A stretch of DNA of 12,225 nt, taken from contig JAMQCK010001086.1 in NCBI GenBank assembly GCA_024196135.1, forward strand, positions 1 to 12,225. The letters are read 5' to 3'. Both the position numbers and the translations under genes were made by a program. Each line of letters starts with the position of its first letter. The stretch's first letter is position 1. Positions 8,153-12,225 of the stretch are shown here, piece by piece. Below the pieces are notes generated by a model. It did not search any database, was not told the DNA's origin, and saw only the letters and a list, made by a program, of their open reading frames with translations. Source of the DNA: Pleurotus ostreatus/Saccharomyces cerevisiae fusant. Taxonomy: Eukaryota; Opisthokonta.

Positions 8153-11100
8153 ATGCTCTCTGCGAAGGGCTCCGGTTCAAGGAGCTCTCCCATCGAGCTT
8201 TCCGACGACGAAGACATGCGCGCCCCTGTCCCGAAAGCACAGACGCTTGCAGTCAAGGCTGGGAGAAATAATGCAACGCGGCAAGCGTCGCCAGCGACGA
8301 GGAGTAAATGTGCGTGACATGAGCGTTTATGCTGCCTCCTTGACTAAAATATGCAGCAGCGGCGAAGAGGAAGCGCGAGGAAGAGCAGCCCGATGCATTC
8401 GTTCCGCGACCGCCCCCGAAGGCCACCACGCAAGCCCCCGCACCCGCCCCGTCCCAGCCGAAGCAGAAGAACAAGAAGAAGGGTAGCAACAAGCAACAGA
8501 AATCCTCGAAGCAGACGCAGCCCCCTCCCAATTCTTCCCAACCCGTCAGCAAGCCAACGCGGACGGGCCACCCGCAGCAAGTAGCATCACATTCAGGCCT
8601 CGCGCTACCCCCGCACATGGTCCCACCACATATAGTGAATCCCCTGATGACCCTCTACGACACCAATCCACAGTCGGAATGGGTCAATGCCATGTTCACC
8701 GCCGCCGAAGGGCCTTCCAATTCTCCTATCCACCACACCCTTCCCCAGAAGCCGGATGTCGAGATGCATGATTCAATGCCTTCAACGTCGTATATTCCCC
8801 CTCCAGCTCCGGCACCGTCTCAGCGACCGGCTCCCTCCTTACAGAGTTCACCACCCGTCACGCAGGCCCGTGCGAAGGCACCGGCTCCAGCTCCTGCCAA
8901 CACCCCTGCGAAGAAGCAGAAGGGACGCTCCATGATAGGCTACGATCCCGATCCCGACCCCAAGTCTGCCCATGGTTGCGTTCCCAGCGAAGCGCTAGCG
9001 TCGCTCGCGCCCTGGACGCCCGATCCCGAGCGCACCCTGGTTATGGAGAACATCCCGAAGGCCTACCGCAATCACCCAGAGTGGGTCTCCAAATGGGCGC
9101 TGAGCGTCTGCGGCGTCGCACCGCCGATTGTGGTGACGAACAAGGTACTGAGGGACAAGGCGATCATCGAGTTCCCCTCCAACGCGTTGGCGGCGTCGGC
9201 GTGGCGGTCGAAGCGGTTGAATCCCGAGCTCGACAAGCTGCCGCCCGATCTGCTTAAGGGGCAGCCGCGGCTCGACTTCATCCGCGTTTACTGGCTCGTG
9301 GTGGATGGCGAGTCGCCGGGGTACCATTTGGCGCAGCGGAGGCAACAGGAGGTGAAGTCTCAGATGCCTGCTTCGGAGGCCGGCGAGTCCTCCAGTTCAT
9401 CCGCACCTGCGCCAAAACAGTCCAAGAAGCAGAAACAGAAGCAGAAAGCGGAGGGCCAGTCCCAACAACAACCCACACAACTACCGCCCTCCCTCACCCC
9501 CTACACCGACGCCGCGCCTGCCCAACTGCCCACCCGTTCAAGGCGACCATCTCTATCTTTGACGCCATACACCGACGCAGCTTTTGCAGTCTCACATGGC
9601 CAACCTGTTCCCCCTCTATCCTACACGCCTTATGCAGACGCTTTCTTTCCCAGGCGCGCTCAAGCGGCGGCCGAAGGACGAGACATCTGGGACGACGATC
9701 TCTACGCGCAGGCACTGGCATCTCTACCATCTCTGTCTACGCCTGCTCTACCTCCACCACCTCTTTTTAACGATTATGCCGCCCTAGACAAGCCACCCCA
9801 CTCCCAAGCGTCGCGACCATCGCAACGACCTCTCAAACCCACGCATATACCGCCAAGGTCGCCGTCCCCTTTCGCCATCGGCCCGCCAATCGATATCGAC
9901 AGGAGCGCCATGCATCGCCGCGCGTCGAGCTCGTCCGCGGACTGCGTGATGATATCGCCTGTGCGGTCGAATCCCGTGCAGTCGACCGCGGCGTATCCTC
10001 CTGTCCAGTCGAGTGCAGAGTATTCGCCCGTCCGCTCGACCGCGGCGTACCCTCCTGTACGCCCCACCGCGACATGTTCTCCAGCCGACCCCATTGTCAT
10101 CGATGTGGACGAGGGAGAGTATGAAGTGGATGGTCGGGAGCAGTCGCTCGAGCCGGGCGAGATACGGATGGATTACGTGCCCCTTCCTGCGCCGGCGAAA
10201 GCGCCCCTGCCACCGACTAGAGCGCCTTTGCTGCCGACGCCGCAGAAGGCTGCGCCTGTGGCGGCTTCGAAAGCGGGGCCGTCGAAAGCCGGACCGTCTA
10301 AAGCTGGGCCATCGAAGGGTTCGCGTGGCAGGGAGCCTGTACCTACGGCTTCCTCGTCGGGCAAATCGATGACGGCAGCCTCGTCGGGGAAGTCTACGGC
10401 GGCTCCGTCGGATGAGGCCATGGCGACCCCTTCGAATACGGCTGTCACGCCGGAGCGCATGGCCATGGTGCAGGACAAGACCGAAGGGATGACGCAGGAT
10501 GAAAGTGAGGGCACGACGCGGTTGGAGGACGAGCTGAAAGCTTTGGTTCGCCAGAGTAGGCGGATGGCGCCAAGGGCGGCAACGTCTCATTCTACTGGAC
10601 CTTCACCCTCTCATCCTACTCAACCCCCATTTTCGCAACCTACCCGGCCTCCATCGCCTCCACCTCAGTCATCTACGTCGACCTCGACGACGTCGCTCAC
10701 TTCGCAGTCCTCGCAGATGAGCCAGAAAGCATCTTCTGCGACGGTCCCTCAGAGCGCTTCCGCGACGGGTACTCAGACCACAACCGCGATGGCTTTACAG
10801 AGAGCAACAGCGACAATGGTCCAGAGCGCAGCTGCGACAGTCGAAGACGACGCGGAGATGTTTATCAAGATGGCCATCAGCGAGGCGTCGACGCAACCTC
10901 CAAGCAAAGAATTGTCGTCCGAGACGAGCGCGGTGCAAACATCGATGCCAATGGCCATCGAGCAGAAGACGCAAATATTACAGACGGGTAGCAGGACGCA
11001 ACTGTCGCAAAGCTGGCCTCCCCATGCAAGTAGCGGGTTACCGCGCGCGAGTAGCCGACCACCCCCTGCGAATAGCCGGCCTCCCCCCTCCACAGACTTT

Positions 11101-11459
11101 GAACGCCTCGGTGATCACCTCAACGAAAGCAAACGGCTTCTGGCAATGCTGAGCGCCGCGAAGACGAAGGAAGAGCGGGAGCACGTCGTCGTGCTCATCA
11201 AGGAGATGAATAGGTGCGCCGCGTTCTCCATGTCGTCCGAGCAGTGCTCTATCATCTCCTGTCGCGTGGGTTGACTTTGCTTCGTGTTCTTTTCTGCAGG
11301 AGGTATGCTACGGCGGGAGCGGCTGCGGCGTCAAGTACGCAACAATACACGGTTGGCCAGACGCCGAAGCCTAGGAGGAAGTGGCCAGCTCCTGAGCAAG
11401 GACCGGTGATCATCGAGATCAGCGACGATGAGGTCGATGAGTACGACGAGGGGCGCTGA
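8153..11459 (+). CDS. Ser/Pro/Ala-rich protein with RRM-like core and three SIM-like motifs, 3 exons, 1057 aa
   Basis: Exons: 8153-8309, 8357-11213, 11300-11459 (introns 47 and 86 nt). Joining gives 1057 codons plus stop. From the N-terminus: an acidic motif (PIELSDDED, 13-21), a basic AAKRKR stretch (54-59) that may be a nuclear localisation signal, a Pro/Gln-rich linker, an RRM-like segment (about 278-339) with RNP2-like LVMENIP and RNP1-like DKAIIEF, three TPY(T/A)DA repeats (433-481), AAYPPV-type repeats (586-622), a second acidic motif (DPIVIDVDEGEYE, 630-642), three SKAGP repeats (690-704), a long Ser/Thr/Gln-rich stretch, a charged predicted helix (about 966-1006) and a third acidic motif (PVIIEISDDEVDE) at the extreme C-terminus. 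The three motifs resemble SUMO-interacting motifs. The start is the first ATG after an in-frame stop at 8147-8149. The function is not recognised; a nuclear, possibly RNA- or SUMO-binding scaffold is inference. Confidence 0.8.
9955..10065 (+). repeat. Coding repeat region of AAYPPV / AEYSPV type
   Basis: About 37 codons contain repeated units of the form S-(T/S)-A-(A/E)-Y-(P/S)-P-V, three in a row, flanked by shorter variants. The bases TCGACCGCGGCGTA recur almost unchanged in two units. This is a low-complexity expansion inside the SIM/RRM-like protein, just before its second acidic motif. Confidence 0.65.
10267..10311 (+). repeat. Coding tandem repeat of SKAGP
   Basis: Three consecutive 15-bp units encode SKAGP (residues 690-704), followed by a partial fourth unit encoding SKG. 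The units differ at synonymous positions, so the repeat is not a very recent slippage product. It lies in the disordered middle of the SIM/RRM-like protein. Confidence 0.75.
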
Positions 11460-11516
11460 GAGAAGAGGGTCATCATGGGAACCAATGCCGTGGACGGACT
11501 GGGTGGGGTCTTACAG

Positions 11517-11746
11517 GTGCGCGTAAGTGTCGTGTGCGGTACAAGGGCGAAGCCCAATTATGGCGAGTCTTTTGAATATCTCTTCTTTGCTTCTTCGTTT
11601 CTTGTTCATGGCTTTCTTGTTTTGCACTTCTTGCTATCGTTGTTCTTTCTGTCGCAGATACGTCTGACTATTCTGGTACGATACAAAGCACACAAGAGGT
11701 GAGTTCAGCTTCGTTCGACATTACAGTCGCTGAACCAGATTTTCAG
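11517..11746 (+). other. Two intron-like segments beyond the stop codon of the SIM/RRM-like gene
   Basis: Segment one runs from GTGCGC at 11517 (or GTAAGT at 11523) to GTCGCAG ending at 11657, with a long T-rich tract before the acceptor. Segment two runs from GTGAGT at 11699 to TTTTCAG at 11746 (48 nt) with a GCTGAAC branch-like sequence. The 41-nt piece between them would be an exon. Coding joins give only a short peptide ending soon after, so these could be 3' UTR introns, a noncoding transcript or chance. Confidence 0.35.
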
Positions 11747-12038
11747 GACATAATGTCTATCGCATCACTCCTTTCCTCTGATTCAACAGGGGTCGTAGTG
11801 TTTGTGAAGTAGCAACGACAGCCTGAAGTGGGGGACATCGAGACGATGCGCTCCCGTTTCGGCTGTTTGCGACTTCACGGACGCGAAGGCTTCGATAAAG
11901 ATGTATTAGTGTATATATGCATGCCTTCGACTGGATATAATCGTCTTTCTTGGAGTTCTTGCACTGAAAAGAGAACGAAAGAAAGGAGTAAGAGCGCCGG
12001 CGACAGAAAGAAAGCAACTGGCGGTGCAATTTCGAAGT

Positions 12039-12046
12039 GTCACGTG
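12039..12046 (+). promoter_or_regulatory. GTCACGTG E-box upstream of the right-edge gene
   Basis: GTCACGTG fits the RTCACGTG site of Cbf1-type bHLH factors. It lies about 160 bp before the candidate start at 12208. The extended octamer TCACGTGC is the reverse complement of the one upstream of gene B (4643-4650). The assignment is by motif only. Confidence 0.3.
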
Positions 12047-12207
12047 CGGAGACCGCCGACGCCGCTTACAAACACGGTACAAACAGCGGCAACAGCACTT
12101 GGTCCTCTACCACCATCTCTACCGCTCGCCGCTCAGGTCTTTTCACCCAACCCGTAAGCAACGTCTCAGCTCTTGATACCGCATGGGAGCTCACCGTGCC
12201 TCTCAAA

Positions 12208-12225
12208 ATGCCTTTCAAAATCGAT
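12208..12225 (+). CDS. Possible 5' end of a further gene, cut by the window edge
   Basis: An ATG in good context (CAAAATGCC) opens a frame of six codons (MPFKID) to the end of the window. A second ATG at 12183 in another frame is also open to the edge, so the start is uncertain. The upstream E-box and purine-rich tract would fit a promoter. No family can be inferred from so few residues. Confidence 0.25.

Larger units (their letters stand above)
11460..12207. other. Downstream region of the SIM/RRM-like gene and upstream region of the right-edge gene
   Basis: I support no complete gene in these 748 bp. The first part is likely the 3' UTR and contains splice-like signals (11517-11746) described separately. 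A TATATATGCATGC stretch lies near 11911-11924, a purine-rich GAAAG tract at about 11966-12015, a CACGTG E-box at 12041-12046, and a GTAAGC donor-like site at 12154. The open frame 11828-12157 runs to that donor, but its composition is unremarkable and I do not call it. Confidence 0.45.

Noticed and set aside
8351..8618. Overlapping open frames on both strands just before the long frame at 8617
   Set aside because: The sequence 8357-8616 continues the 8617 frame upstream without a stop and joins in phase to the exon at 8153-8309, so the other frames are shadows and 8617 is not the true start.
9784..10590. A 268-codon minus-strand open frame within the SIM/RRM-like gene
   Set aside because: It is very Arg-rich and low in complexity, the typical mirror of Ser/Ala/Pro-rich coding sequence; no splice or start evidence supports it.
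11828..12157. A 109-codon plus-strand open frame ending at a GTAAGC donor-like site
   Set aside because: It could be a first exon of the right-edge gene, but the composition is unremarkable, it spans promoter-like sequence (TATA-like, GA-rich tract, E-box), and no acceptor can be chosen inside the window.

Overview
The window looks like nuclear DNA of a filamentous fungus, most likely a mushroom-forming basidiomycete (Agaricomycetes). The clues are protein genes cut by many short GT-AG introns of about 47-56 nt, GC-rich codon use, closely spaced genes on both strands, F-box/leucine-rich proteins in tandem, and a long Ser/Pro-rich regulatory-type protein. I see no prokaryotic features, no CRISPR array, no transposase or reverse transcriptase and no convincing tRNA or rRNA gene. 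All exon models were built by eye from reading frames, splice signals and comparison of the two paralogs with each other, without transcript evidence.

Layout. 9-1642 (minus): a flavin-containing monooxygenase (FMO-like), four exons, 492 aa, apparently complete. 1643-2141: divergent intergenic region with GC-rich, coding-like but unassigned open frames. 2142-4495 (plus): F-box/LRR-like protein A, six exons, 682 aa. 4496-4746: short spacer with a CCAAT box and a CACGTG E-box. 4747-7169 (plus): F-box/LRR-like protein B, six exons, 716 aa, a tandem paralog of A with all five introns at matching places and in the same phases. 7170-8152: intergenic, holding overlapping inverted repeats, a lone Pol III B-box-like sequence, a pyrimidine repeat and a possible 5' UTR intron. 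8153-11459 (plus): a 1057-aa low-complexity protein with an RRM-like core and three acidic motifs resembling SUMO-interacting motifs, three exons. 11460-12207: downstream region with unexplained splice-like signals, then probably the promoter of a gene that begins at the right edge.

How the genes relate. A and B are clearly duplicates and probably act as substrate adaptors of SCF-type ubiquitin ligases. The large protein downstream is best read as a nuclear protein that may bind SUMO. The FMO is divergently transcribed from A and could share its promoter, but nothing in the sequence ties it to ubiquitin or SUMO function. I do not see a demonstrably new biological system. The most interesting points are the paralog pair with its equal-length, stop-free third introns, the triple SIM-like architecture, and the chain of mutually exclusive hairpins after gene B.
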